Shown piece by piece: positions 9,351-18,360 of a stretch of 64,000 bases of DNA; position 1 is the first letter of the stretch, and each line of letters opens with the position of its first letter. The stretch comes from Persephonella marina EX-H1 (lineage in GTDB: Bacteria; Aquificota; Aquificia; Aquificales; Hydrogenothermaceae), in the NCBI RefSeq assembly GCF_000021565.1, contig NC_012440.1:760210-824209 (forward strand), given 5' to 3'. Position numbers and translations under genes: made by a program. The notes under the pieces are model-generated. The model did not search any database. It was not told the origin of the DNA and saw nothing but the letters and a program-made list of their open reading frames with translations.

Positions 9351-9758
9351 ATGAAAAGGGAAAAGGGTTTTACTTTACTTGAGCTTCTTGTTGTTATCGT
9401 TATTCTTTCTCTTATAGCAGCCCTCGTTATCCCGAAGATAACAGGAAGGGTGGATGAGGCAAAGATAGATACTACAAAGATACAGTTAAAGGAGCTTAAA
9501 AGAACACTTGAGATGTACAAGCTTGATAACGGTATGTATCCTACAACAGAGCAAGGTCTTAAAGCTCTTGTTGAGAAACCAAAAATACCACCCGAACCAA
9601 GAAAATGGAAACAGTACCTTGACTCCCTTCCAAAAGATGCTTGGGGTAACGATTTTATCTATATATCACCTGCTGAAAAACACCCATTTGAACTGAAATC
9701 AAAAGGTCCTGATGGAGAGCTTGGAACGGAAGATGATATATCAGTCTGGGAAGATTGA
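9351..9758 (+). CDS. gspG: Type II secretion major pseudopilin GspG
   Basis: This is the main subunit of the periplasmic pseudopilus (135 aa). The prepilin signal MKREKG^FTLLELL has Glu at +5 of the mature protein and a hydrophobic helix through about residue 28. The C-terminal domain carries the GspG pattern YPTTEQGLKALVEKP and, near the end, SKGPDGELGTEDDIS, the calcium-binding loop of the family. The length is typical. An AAGGAGAGG ribosome site precedes the ATG. It is the first gene of the gsp operon. Cleavage needs a prepilin peptidase not encoded in this window. Confidence 0.95.
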   Translation: MKREKGFTLLELLVVIVILSLIAALVIPKITGRVDEAKIDTTKIQLKELKRTLEMYKLDNGMYPTTEQGLKALVEKPKIPPEPRKWKQYLDSLPKDAWGNDFIYISPAEKHPFELKSKGPDGELGTEDDISVWED

Positions 9759-10065
9759 TCAGGAGGGTTTCACCCTCCTTGAGATTCTTGTTGCAATAAC
9801 AATATTTGCTGTCGCCTTCACGATCCTCGTAAAGATACAGACTGATAACATCTCAAAGGTTGAGGAGAACTTCAAAAAGATTAATGCACTGAAATTTTTT
9901 AAGGAGGAGGTTTACACAATACCTGAGAGGGAAACCTCAAAGGAAGATTTCGGATACAGAGTTGAAAAGAAGAAGATACAGTTTGGGATAAATGAGATCA
10001 TATACAGGATAACAGACAGAAAAACAGGAGAAAAAATCTTAGAAATAAAAACCTATGAGAGATAA
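9712..10065 (+). CDS. gspI: Type II secretion minor pseudopilin, GspI type
   Basis: This is a minor pseudopilin of the tip complex. The prepilin motif is G^FTLLEILVAITIFAVA with Glu at +5, and the protein is short (117 aa from the first ATG), as for GspI. The start is uncertain: ATG 9712 overlaps gspG by 47 bases and gives a 20-residue leader with an AAAGGT ribosome site, while ATG 9733 gives a 13-residue leader with a weaker site. The order G-I-J-K suggests GspI. GspH is the alternative name to rule out. Confidence 0.8.
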   Translation: MESLERKMIYQSGKIDQEGFTLLEILVAITIFAVAFTILVKIQTDNISKVEENFKKINALKFFKEEVYTIPERETSKEDFGYRVEKKKIQFGINEIIYRITDRKTGEKILEIKTYER

Positions 10066-10582
10066 AAGAGGATTTACACTTCTTGAGGTTCTATTAGTTT
10101 TAACACTGATACTCCTTGTTTTTGGTGTTGTCGGTTTTTCATACATCTCAAATGTTAGAGACAGTATGGATCTGACATCAAGGATAAGTAAGTACACACA
10201 GTATCTCTCAGTTACAAACCAGCTTTCAAAACAGATATTTGCCAGATTTGAAAAGAAAGAACAGAATTTCCTGCTTGACAGGGACAGAATCTCCTTTTAC
10301 ACACTTTATCCTCTTTTCTACTCAGGAGCTGTTAGAGCCGAATACAGGATTAAAAAAACGGAGGAAGGCAGGTATATCCTGGTATATGAGGAGTTTCCCT
10401 ATATAGATGGAAAACTTGGCTGGGACGGGATAAAAAAGATAACGATAGGAAATTTTAAAAAGATCTCATTTTTTGCTGTGGATAAGGGGAAGATATATGA
10501 GAACTTTAGAGGAAAAAGCTTTCCAGATATTATAAAGATAATTATTGACGATCAGACATTCTATATAACAGCAGGTAGATGA
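10055..10582 (+). CDS. gspJ: Type II secretion minor pseudopilin, GspJ type
   Basis: This minor pseudopilin (175 aa) has the leader MRDKRG^FTLLEVLLVLTLILLVFG with Glu at +5. Later features fit GspJ better than GspH: a QLSKQIFARF helix, RISFYTLYP and RAEYRIKKTEEGRYILVYEE, like the GspJ pattern in which a beta sheet carries an EYR segment. It overlaps gspI by 11 bases and precedes gspK, the usual place of gspJ. If this is J, the operon lacks GspH. Confidence 0.78.
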   Translation: MRDKRGFTLLEVLLVLTLILLVFGVVGFSYISNVRDSMDLTSRISKYTQYLSVTNQLSKQIFARFEKKEQNFLLDRDRISFYTLYPLFYSGAVRAEYRIKKTEEGRYILVYEEFPYIDGKLGWDGIKKITIGNFKKISFFAVDKGKIYENFRGKSFPDIIKIIIDDQTFYITAGR

Positions 10583-10583
10583 T

Positions 10584-11474
10584 ATGATACTTATTGTTGT
10601 TTTTATGTTGATCTCCTCTCTTGGTGCTGTAGTTCTAAATCTCTCTCATGAGAGATACCTTTTTGAAAGTTATATACAGAACAGTGTTGAAACAGAGGAG
10701 ATATTTTTAGTCTCAAAATCCGCATCTGAGGCTGTGATAAAGCTTCTTGATATGGATGATAAAAAGATTGATTATTTAGGAGAGTTCTGGTCCCAGAACA
10801 TACCTTTAGTTCTGGATGAGGGAAAGATAAACATACAGATAGCAGATCAGGAAAGGTATCTAAATCCAAACTTATTAATAAAAAGAAAAAAGATTGATCA
10901 GAAGATGTTCAGCATTTTTGAGAGACTTTTTGAGATCTTAGATGTGAACCAGCAGATACTTTTCAATATTGTTGACTGGATAGACAGGGACAGCTTCAGC
11001 AGTGGAGGAGAGGAGGATTACGATCTTTATAAGGCAAAAAATGCCCCATTGGACACTGTTGAGGAGCTCAGACTTATAAAAGGTGTTGATGACAGGATAT
11101 ACAACGGGAGGATTGTGAACGGACAGTTTCATCCAGGTCTTAGATCTGTTATATCACCTTACTCTAATGGGAAGGTGAATATAAATACAGCATCTAAATG
11201 GGTTTTAATGGCTCTGGACAGGGATATTGATGAGACTGTTGCGAATGCGATAATCTCTTACAGAAAGGGGAAACCTTTTAAAAGGGTTGATGATCTGATC
11301 AATGTTGATGGTATGAACTCTGATATCTTATACAGGATAAAACCTTATATTGATGTGAAAAGTGAGAACTTTCTGGCTACTATAGATATACAGCTTGGAG
11401 ACAGGAAATATAAACTTGTTATACTATTAAACAGAAAAGGAAAAACAAGAGAGATATGGAAAAAGCTTTACTGA
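10584..11474 (+). CDS. gspK: Type II secretion minor pseudopilin GspK
   Basis: This large tip pseudopilin (296 aa) has an N-terminal hydrophobic helix (about 1-19). The alpha domain has helix-hairpin-helix-like segments including VNINTASKWVLMALDRDID and RKGKPFKRVDDLINVDG, both diagnostic of GspK. There is no Glu at +5, as is normal for GspK. The ATG directly follows the gspJ stop. The basic prepilin leader is almost absent: the upstream codons in frame run only a few residues back to a stop. Confidence 0.88.
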   Translation: MILIVVFMLISSLGAVVLNLSHERYLFESYIQNSVETEEIFLVSKSASEAVIKLLDMDDKKIDYLGEFWSQNIPLVLDEGKINIQIADQERYLNPNLLIKRKKIDQKMFSIFERLFEILDVNQQILFNIVDWIDRDSFSSGGEEDYDLYKAKNAPLDTVEELRLIKGVDDRIYNGRIVNGQFHPGLRSVISPYSNGKVNINTASKWVLMALDRDIDETVANAIISYRKGKPFKRVDDLINVDGMNSDILYRIKPYIDVKSENFLATIDIQLGDRKYKLVILLNRKGKTREIWKKLY

Positions 11475-11483
11475 GGTGTATCT

Positions 11484-12608
11484 GTGATCATTAAGGCTGT
11501 TGATTTAGGCTTAAAAAGGGAGCTTATAGGGGAGGTCAATCCTTTAAAAAAAAATATAAAGATCATCAAAAAGGAGCCTAAGATCTGTAAGAAGGTTTAC
11601 GGTTTTCCTTCTTCAAAATCAACATTTAGAAAGTACTCATTCCCTTTTAAAGACAGATCAAAGATTGAAAAGGCTGTAAGAACACAGCTTCAGATGGATC
11701 TCCCATTTCCTGTAGACCAGATAGAGTACTCATACTTTGAAAGGTATGAGAAAAACAGAACTGAGATCTTCTGTGTGATTGTAAGAAAGGAAGACTTACA
11801 GAAGATAAAGGATGGGGATATTATAGATAGTGAGATATTTGCCCTTCTAAGGCTTGCAAAATATAACGGTTTAAACAACTGTGAGATCTTACACTTCTCA
11901 GAAGGATACTCTGTTTATCTGAAGATAAAAGATCAGTTTATAGATCAGGTCAGGGTTTTCTCCCAGAAACCTGAGATAGATGATAACTTTTACCTCTCAG
12001 GTAACATACCGGAAGATATAAGTAGTAACAGAATACTGAAAAATCCAACAGATGATCCTTCTCTTAATGTTGCGTTTGGACTTTTACTCAGAGGTGTTGA
12101 TGATACAGGTATTGATCTTCTTCACAGATCAGAGGAGCTTTACACTGAGAAGATATTAAAAGGTGCGGTTTACCTTACCTTGGCTGTTGTTCTGTTTAAT
12201 CTTGCTCTTATCTTTAGGCTTGAACTGCTTGAGAGACAGTTGAGATCAATAAAGGAGAAGGAAAAAGAGCTTTTTGTGAAAGGTTTTAACTACACAGGAG
12301 AGGTTTTTGATCCTTTAGAACAGGCGAAGGGTAAGATAGCTTCATTAAAAGCATCCTCTGTTAAAAAGGAAGATGCTGTTGATATACTTGATTTTATAGG
12401 GAGATCAAAAAGGTCTGCAGGTATAAGCAGGATATACAGGATAAGTATAACGTCTGAGAGATTTGTTATTCAGGGGATAGCCTACAGCATCAAGGATGTT
12501 GAAAGATTCAAAAACGGTCTGAACTCAAAGTATGAGGCTAATATTGATGAAACAGTATCAACACCTGAAGGGATGGTAAGGTTCAGCATATCTGGGGTGA
12601 TCAGATGA
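11484..12608 (+). CDS. gspL: Type II secretion inner-membrane protein GspL
   Basis: GspL (374 aa) recruits the GspE ATPase through a cytoplasmic actin-like domain (about 1-220) and spans the membrane once (about 228-247, GAVYLTLAVVLFNLALIF). A short periplasmic ferredoxin-like domain follows. The start is GTG with GAGGTG upstream. It overlaps gspM by four bases. Sequence conservation is low, so the call rests on topology, length and position between gspK and gspM. Confidence 0.82.
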   Translation: MIIKAVDLGLKRELIGEVNPLKKNIKIIKKEPKICKKVYGFPSSKSTFRKYSFPFKDRSKIEKAVRTQLQMDLPFPVDQIEYSYFERYEKNRTEIFCVIVRKEDLQKIKDGDIIDSEIFALLRLAKYNGLNNCEILHFSEGYSVYLKIKDQFIDQVRVFSQKPEIDDNFYLSGNIPEDISSNRILKNPTDDPSLNVAFGLLLRGVDDTGIDLLHRSEELYTEKILKGAVYLTLAVVLFNLALIFRLELLERQLRSIKEKEKELFVKGFNYTGEVFDPLEQAKGKIASLKASSVKKEDAVDILDFIGRSKRSAGISRIYRISITSERFVIQGIAYSIKDVERFKNGLNSKYEANIDETVSTPEGMVRFSISGVIR

Positions 12609-13087
12609 AAAGATTGATACTTTTTATTAACTCACTTGAACAGAGGGAAAGGGTTGTTCTGTTTATAGGTATTTATGCCTTTATACTTATTGGTGGTGTT
12701 CTCCTTGCAGGTTCATACAATCTTGAAAGATTGGAGAAGGTTGAGAAAAAGATAAAAAAGGAGATAGAGAGTTATGTTGAGCTCCAGAAGATAATAAACC
12801 AGTACAGAAGTTACAGCCCTTCTGTAAAAGGGGATAGACTTTCACTATCAAAAGTGGAAGAGCTTGCAGAGAAGGCAGGTATAAAATCAAATATACTATC
12901 CTTAAAACCTTACCAGCAGAATTTTAACAGTATAGAGGTATCATTTGAGAAGATATCAGGTGAGCAGCTTGTTTCATTTTTAAAAAGTGTTAAGGAAAAA
13001 GGTTTTTACATTTTATCTCTAAGTATAAGCGATCCTAAAGGTAACGGAAGGCTAAATGTTAGAACGGTAATAGGGGAAAGGATGTGA
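12605..13087 (+). CDS. gspM: Type II secretion inner-membrane protein GspM
   Basis: GspM (160 aa) partners GspL in the inner-membrane platform. It has a short cytoplasmic N-terminus, one TM helix (about 18-37, VVLFIGIYAFILIGGVLLAG), a coiled coil and a small periplasmic domain. It starts in an ATGA overlap with gspL and overlaps gspN at its stop. Length and topology match GspM, while sequence identity to the family is weak by eye. Confidence 0.82.
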   Translation: MKRLILFINSLEQRERVVLFIGIYAFILIGGVLLAGSYNLERLEKVEKKIKKEIESYVELQKIINQYRSYSPSVKGDRLSLSKVEELAEKAGIKSNILSLKPYQQNFNSIEVSFEKISGEQLVSFLKSVKEKGFYILSLSISDPKGNGRLNVRTVIGERM

Positions 13088-13737
13088 GAAGGTTTCTATT
13101 ATACACTTTACTGTTTCTGGTTTCGTTTATCCTGACTGCTCTGTACACATTTCCAGTGGACAGGTTTGCCGGTTACATTCTTTCAAAAAATGGTGTAAGT
13201 TACAGATCCATTGAGGGTGATATCTTCCATCTTAAGATAAAAGGTCTTTCAGCTGGGAAGTTTGAAGTTAAAAGTCTGGAGATTTTAAACGGATTTACAG
13301 AGCTGGATATAAAAATCAATGGTGAAAAAGCTGGGAGTATTGATATACCTGGGAAAAAGATACATCTTACTTTGAAGGATTTTGATATCTCTTCTGTTCA
13401 GAAGAAAAAAGATATTACTGGAAGGATAACAGCAGACCTGACCATAAAAACAGGGAAAAATATACTGATAGATGGTGAAGGTAAGATTTTTATCTCAAAA
13501 GTGACAGGTATCCCTATCTCTAATGTTACCGTTAACTACACTATAAAAGGTGACGATGATAAAAATAAAGTGTCTGCACAGATAACAGGGGATGTTGTAA
13601 AGGGATTTTTTGAAGGTGAACTTTACCTTCCGGCAGATATAAAAAAAGGTTATATAAAAGGAAGGTTTGATGGAGATATCTTCAACGGGAAGGTAAAAAG
13701 GGAGATCTTTTTAAATTTTTCACAGCTGAATATATAA
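13084..13737 (+). CDS. gspN: Type II secretion protein GspN
   Basis: This optional type II secretion component (217 aa) has an N-terminal membrane anchor (about 1-20) and a beta-rich periplasmic domain (VDRFAGYILSKNGVSYRSIEGDIF, then LKIKGLSAGKFEVKSLEI). The start is GTG overlapping the gspM stop. Its role in secretion is not well defined in any system. Position after gspM is the standard one. Confidence 0.8.
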   Translation: MRRFLLYTLLFLVSFILTALYTFPVDRFAGYILSKNGVSYRSIEGDIFHLKIKGLSAGKFEVKSLEILNGFTELDIKINGEKAGSIDIPGKKIHLTLKDFDISSVQKKKDITGRITADLTIKTGKNILIDGEGKIFISKVTGIPISNVTVNYTIKGDDDKNKVSAQITGDVVKGFFEGELYLPADIKKGYIKGRFDGDIFNGKVKREIFLNFSQLNI

Positions 13738-13747
13738 GGAGAGAGAG

Positions 13748-15511
13748 ATGAGACCTTTGATAATTGTGTTCTTATCCTTTTTTTATCTTACTTATGGTGG
13801 TGCTTTCAAGAATGAAGTTATAGTGATGTTTAAAAATGGTGATATATCTTCAGCGTCTTCAGAATTAAAGCTCTCAAAACTTTCAGTCCCTGAAGGAAAG
13901 GATATTCAGCAGTTTATCCAGGAACTGAAAAAAAGAGATGATATCCTCTATGCAGAACCTAACTACATACTCAGAGCTTTAGCTTTACCTGACGATCCAG
14001 ATTTTTACAACACAGATGGCAGTCCAAAATGGTGGTGGTCGGTTATAAATGCACCTGATGCATGGGATGTATCTACAGGATCAGGGACAGTTTATATAGC
14101 TGTTGTGGATACAGGTGTTGATTACAACCATCCTGATCTGAAAGGAAATCTGTGGGTAAATGCTGGTGAGCTTCTTAATACTGATAATGACGGCAATGGT
14201 ATAGATGACGGCTGTGAAAACGGAGATGATGGGGATGGAAACGGCTATATAGATGACTGTTACGGGATAAATGCCCTTTGCTACCAGTACCAGAATGGAA
14301 ATCTTGTTTACAACAATACTTTACCTGGATGCAGCACACCCGACGCATACGATGATGACGGACATGGGACACATGTAGCCGGAATTATAGGAGCTGTTAC
14401 AAATAACGGTATCGGTGTTGCTGGGGTTAACTGGAATGTGAAGATAGTTCCCTGCAAATTTTTGGATGCAAGTGGAAACGGATCCTTAGATGGTGAGATG
14501 ATCTGTCTTGATTACATCAAAAAGTTAAAGACAGACAAGGGACTGAACATTATCGCTTTAAATGCAAGTTATGGTGGTGAGTATCCATCTTCAGATATTG
14601 AGAGAACAAAGATAAACTCACTGACTGATATACTTTTTGTTTCAGCAGCTGGAAATGAAGGTAAGGATAATGAGTCCATAAATTTCCATCCATGTAACTA
14701 CGATCTTGATAACCAGATCTGTATAGGTGCGTCAGACCAGACAAATAATAAAGCGAGTTTTACAGCATCTTTATCCTCAAACTACGGCATATTTAAGGTA
14801 AAGTTGTTTGCACCTGGAAAGGAGATACTGAGCACATATAAAAACAATCAGTACGTTCTTATCTCAGGAACTTCACAGGCTGCACCTTTTGTTGCAGGAG
14901 CTGCAGGACTTCTATATTCCACAGATACAGCTCTCACAGTATCACAGATAAAGGATAAGCTTATGTTCTCAGGAAAAAATCATCCTGACAAGCTCTCAGG
15001 TTACTCATACACCTGTAATGTTCTAAATCTATACAACCTTTTTATAAATGATAATGAGGAAAAGATCTGTCTTGATAGGATAGCTCATAACTTTGGAGAT
15101 ACCGTTGTTAATACAACAAAAACGGAGAGTATTACAGTGAGGAATACAGGAGAGGTTGATCTTAATGTGAGCTCTGTTTATACAAACAGCGGTAATTTCA
15201 CTGTATCTGAGACATGCTCAGGAACACCTGTTAAAAGTAACAGTATCTGCACGATAAATGTGAGTTTCACCCCAACATCCGTTAATTATTATATAGGGAC
15301 ACTTTTCATAAATTACGGTAACGGAAAAACCCTTACTGTCAAACTTGAAGGTAATGGTGTATCTCAGGCAGAGACAGGAGTTGTATTTCCTGAGGTCAAA
15401 GGTAGTGAAGGATGCAGATTGTCCTCAGGAAGTGATTTTGGGATGCTGACAGCATATATTTTACTGGTTATATCTATGATCTTAAGGAGAAAAATAAGAA
15501 GAGATGGTTAA
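13748..15511 (+). CDS. Subtilisin-like (S8) protease with HYDIN-type domain and C-terminal sorting-like tail
   Basis: This predicted secreted serine protease has 587 aa. A signal peptide (about 1-19) and a short inhibitor-like propeptide (to about 77, ending AEPNYILRA) precede the S8 domain. The triad is D121 (VVDTG), H206 (GHGTH) and S376 (GTSQAAP), with N303 as oxyanion residue. An Asp/Asn/Gly-rich insertion at 145-170 with Cys pairs probably binds calcium. A HYDIN/ASPM-like beta domain lies at about 448-540. The tail has Cys556, a TM helix (about 566-579) and RRKIRR, a C-terminal sorting-signal layout like MYXO- or GlyGly-CTERM tails. It is encoded inside the gsp operon, between gspN and gspC, so it is the likely dedicated substrate. 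Confidence 0.9.
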   Translation: MRPLIIVFLSFFYLTYGGAFKNEVIVMFKNGDISSASSELKLSKLSVPEGKDIQQFIQELKKRDDILYAEPNYILRALALPDDPDFYNTDGSPKWWWSVINAPDAWDVSTGSGTVYIAVVDTGVDYNHPDLKGNLWVNAGELLNTDNDGNGIDDGCENGDDGDGNGYIDDCYGINALCYQYQNGNLVYNNTLPGCSTPDAYDDDGHGTHVAGIIGAVTNNGIGVAGVNWNVKIVPCKFLDASGNGSLDGEMICLDYIKKLKTDKGLNIIALNASYGGEYPSSDIERTKINSLTDILFVSAAGNEGKDNESINFHPCNYDLDNQICIGASDQTNNKASFTASLSSNYGIFKVKLFAPGKEILSTYKNNQYVLISGTSQAAPFVAGAAGLLYSTDTALTVSQIKDKLMFSGKNHPDKLSGYSYTCNVLNLYNLFINDNEEKICLDRIAHNFGDTVVNTTKTESITVRNTGEVDLNVSSVYTNSGNFTVSETCSGTPVKSNSICTINVSFTPTSVNYYIGTLFINYGNGKTLTVKLEGNGVSQAETGVVFPEVKGSEGCRLSSGSDFGMLTAYILLVISMILRRKIRRDG

Positions 15512-16364
15512 GATCCTGACAAAGTTAGATATAGAGAAGATATTTTTTATATTACTTGTAGTATCTTTCGGTACTTCTTTAGCTCTTATAATAAACAGCT
15601 ACATTGAGATGAGATTTTTTACACTTCCTGAGGTTTCTAAACATGAAAGCAGCAGTATAAAAAAGGTTGAAAAGGAGAACAGATCGTACACAGGTATGGT
15701 GTATGTTTTTGAAACTGAAGAGAAAGCTGAGCCTGAAGAGTTTGAAGTTAAAGGTCAGGAAAGGAAAGAATCAGAAAAGGTTGTTGAAACAGCAAAAGAT
15801 ATAAAGCTTATAGGAGTTATAAACTTTAATGGAAAAAAGGTTGCACTGCTGAAAACAAAAAAAGGAACAGCTCTTGTTAAAAAGGACGATCTTGTAGATG
15901 GCTACAGGATAATAAGTATAGAAGATTTCTCCCTTATGATGAAAAAGAATGGGAAGATTTATAGACTGACAGTAAATATTGGATCAGGATCAGTTAAAAG
16001 CTCAAGGATTTACAAAAAAACTGAAAAGGTCTCAAAAGCGGACAGCGAGGTTATAAAAATAGACAGAAGATTTGTTGAGGAAAAAACAGCAGATATTGGG
16101 ACGCTTTTAAAGGATGTTCTCATTGTTCCTGAGATAAAAAACAATGAGACTATCGGATTCAGGTTCAGGTATGTAAAACCTCAGAGCCTTCTTTATAAAT
16201 TCGGTCTGAGATCAGGAGACCTGATAATCAGTATAAACGATATGCCCGTTAGAACAGCAGAAGAGGCATTTAAAATATATAATATGTTAAGAAATGAGCA
16301 GTTTATTAAGCTTGTAATAGAAAGAAATGGAAAAAGGAAGGTTATAACCTATGAGATCAGGTAG
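15504..16364 (+). CDS. gspC: Type II secretion protein GspC
   Basis: GspC (286 aa) couples the inner-membrane platform to the GspD secretin. It has an N-terminal TM helix (about 11-30), a Glu/Lys-rich linker, a homology region (about 93-150, IKLIGVINFNGKKVALLKTKKGTALV) that binds the secretin, and a C-terminal PDZ domain (about 190-286, YKFGLRSGDLIISINDMPV). It overlaps the protease gene by eight bases and gspD by 14. Having gspC-D-E-F after G-N reverses the order of the common gspC-to-N operon. Confidence 0.9.
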   Translation: MVKILTKLDIEKIFFILLVVSFGTSLALIINSYIEMRFFTLPEVSKHESSSIKKVEKENRSYTGMVYVFETEEKAEPEEFEVKGQERKESEKVVETAKDIKLIGVINFNGKKVALLKTKKGTALVKKDDLVDGYRIISIEDFSLMMKKNGKIYRLTVNIGSGSVKSSRIYKKTEKVSKADSEVIKIDRRFVEEKTADIGTLLKDVLIVPEIKNNETIGFRFRYVKPQSLLYKFGLRSGDLIISINDMPVRTAEEAFKIYNMLRNEQFIKLVIERNGKRKVITYEIR

Positions 16365-18360
16365 ATATTTAGTTTTACTGCTTTTATTAATATCCTTTTT
16401 TATAATGCCTGCAAGATCTGAAGATGACAGCTTACAGAGGATAATACAGCAGGCAAAGGAGTTTAAAGAGACAGGTCAGGTTTACTTCAATTTTGAGAAG
16501 ATAGATCTTAAACTTCTCACATACTTCATCTCGGGACTTACAGGTAAAAATATAGTTTTAAGTGCGGATATAAAAGGTCAGATATCACTTATCTTTCCTG
16601 AGCCTGTATCAATTGATGATGCCTGGAATATATACACATCAATACTTAAATCAAGAAATTATATTCTTGTAGATAAAGGCTCTTTTTATGAGGTTATACC
16701 TTCAGGTTTCTCAAGGAATGTGACACCACCTGTAAAGCCCGAACTTGAAGAATCGGAAGATATGGTAACTTACGTTTACAAATTCAAAAATGCCGATGTA
16801 ACACAGGCTGTAAACGTCCTTAGAGGTCTTAAATCACCAAAAGGTCTAATATTCTCATACAATCCAGCAAATATAATAATAATCACAGATTCACAATCAA
16901 ATATTAAAAATCTAAAACAGGTAATCTCCCTTATAGATACACCATCAGAAGGTATGGAGATAAAAGTTTATAAACTTAAATACTCAAGCTCAGGGGAGAT
17001 CGCAGCTGCTCTAACATCACTTTTCTCAGATCTTGCAAAGAAAGGTGTCCAGCTTAAGGCTTACAACTTAAAATCTCAGAATGCTGTTGTTGTCAAAGCA
17101 CCTTCCTATGTATTTAAGGAGATACAGGACATAATATCAATACTTGATCAGCCTACCCCTCACCCAACTTACAGAAGATTCTGGACCATCTACCTGAAAA
17201 ACTCAAAGGCTGAGGATATAGCAAATGTTCTGAACAAACTTCTTGAGAATATAAGGCTTGTTTCACTGAAGGAGGGAGCAAAAAAGGGGAAGACACAGAT
17301 AAAAAATCTGAAAACATACACAAAACCTGTATCAACCCAGAAGACAGACAGACCAAAGGTTGTTGCTGATAAGGCTTCTAACTCGATAATAATCTATGCA
17401 AATAAAACGGAGTACGAGGCTATAAAGGAGCTTGTCCAGAATCTTGACAAACAGAAGAAACAGGTTCTTGTAACGGCACTTATAACTGAGGTGTCAGAGC
17501 AGGCTTTAAAAGAGATAGGTGTAAGATGGCAGGTATTCGGTTCACAGGGTGGAGCCGCTTTCAGAGGTGGTATATCAAAGGAAGGATTTTACAACATTAT
17601 AGGTTCTACTAACTTTGTAGCAGGTGTTCTATCAACATCAGGAGAAAATGTTGAGATAGGTGGAAATGTTCTGTTCTTCCCTGATCTTTTATTCCTGTTC
17701 TCACTGCTTGAGAGGGGAACAGGTTTCAATATAGTATCATCACCAAAAATTCTTACAATGGACAATATTGAGGCATCAATAAATGTTTCACAGGTTACAC
17801 CTTTTGCACAGAGTGTCAAGTTTGATATTAACGGAAATCCGATAATTAACTACGACTATAAAGAGGTTGGTCTTATTCTTAAAGTAACACCCCATATATC
17901 AGGTGATAACATAGTTATGGAGATACATCAGGAGGTGAATGAAGTTATAGGTTATGAAAAGCCTCAGATAGGAGAGATAAGTTATGTTGTCCCGATAACA
18001 TCAAAAAGGGAGCTTAACACAACAATAACTGTAACAAACGGAAAAACCATCGTTTTAGGGGGTCTTGTTTCAAAGAAAACCATAAAAACTATGGAAGGAG
18101 TACCATTCTTCTCATCAATTCCTATAATAGGAAATCTCTTCAAGTACAGGTCTGAGGATCTGAATAAAACTAACCTTTTTGTTTTCCTCACACCTTTTAT
18201 TATTGAAAAGCCTGAGGATCTTGCAAGGATAACTGAAGAGCACCAGAAGTTAAGTGAGGCTCTACTGAAAGGTAAGAAAAAAGAAGAAAAAGCTAAGGAA
18301 GTTGAAAAGAAGGAAAATAAAGATATCTTTGAAAATTACAGAGGTTACTTTGGGGGTTGA
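16351..18360 (+). CDS. gspD: Type II secretion outer-membrane secretin GspD
   Basis: This secretin (669 aa) forms the outer-membrane channel. It has a signal peptide (about 1-23, ending ARS), then N0 (FEKIDLKLLTYFISGLTGKNIVL) and three N-domains with the YVYKFKNADV and VYKLKYSSSGEIA repeats. A long Lys/Thr linker follows, then the secretin core with VPFFSSIPIIGNLFKYRS and LFVFLTPFII. The C-terminus is Lys/Glu-rich. No pilotin gene is in the operon. Length and domain order are normal for GspD. Confidence 0.95.
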   Translation: MRSGRYLVLLLLLISFFIMPARSEDDSLQRIIQQAKEFKETGQVYFNFEKIDLKLLTYFISGLTGKNIVLSADIKGQISLIFPEPVSIDDAWNIYTSILKSRNYILVDKGSFYEVIPSGFSRNVTPPVKPELEESEDMVTYVYKFKNADVTQAVNVLRGLKSPKGLIFSYNPANIIIITDSQSNIKNLKQVISLIDTPSEGMEIKVYKLKYSSSGEIAAALTSLFSDLAKKGVQLKAYNLKSQNAVVVKAPSYVFKEIQDIISILDQPTPHPTYRRFWTIYLKNSKAEDIANVLNKLLENIRLVSLKEGAKKGKTQIKNLKTYTKPVSTQKTDRPKVVADKASNSIIIYANKTEYEAIKELVQNLDKQKKQVLVTALITEVSEQALKEIGVRWQVFGSQGGAAFRGGISKEGFYNIIGSTNFVAGVLSTSGENVEIGGNVLFFPDLLFLFSLLERGTGFNIVSSPKILTMDNIEASINVSQVTPFAQSVKFDINGNPIINYDYKEVGLILKVTPHISGDNIVMEIHQEVNEVIGYEKPQIGEISYVVPITSKRELNTTITVTNGKTIVLGGLVSKKTIKTMEGVPFFSSIPIIGNLFKYRSEDLNKTNLFVFLTPFIIEKPEDLARITEEHQKLSEALLKGKKKEEKAKEVEKKENKDIFENYRGYFGG

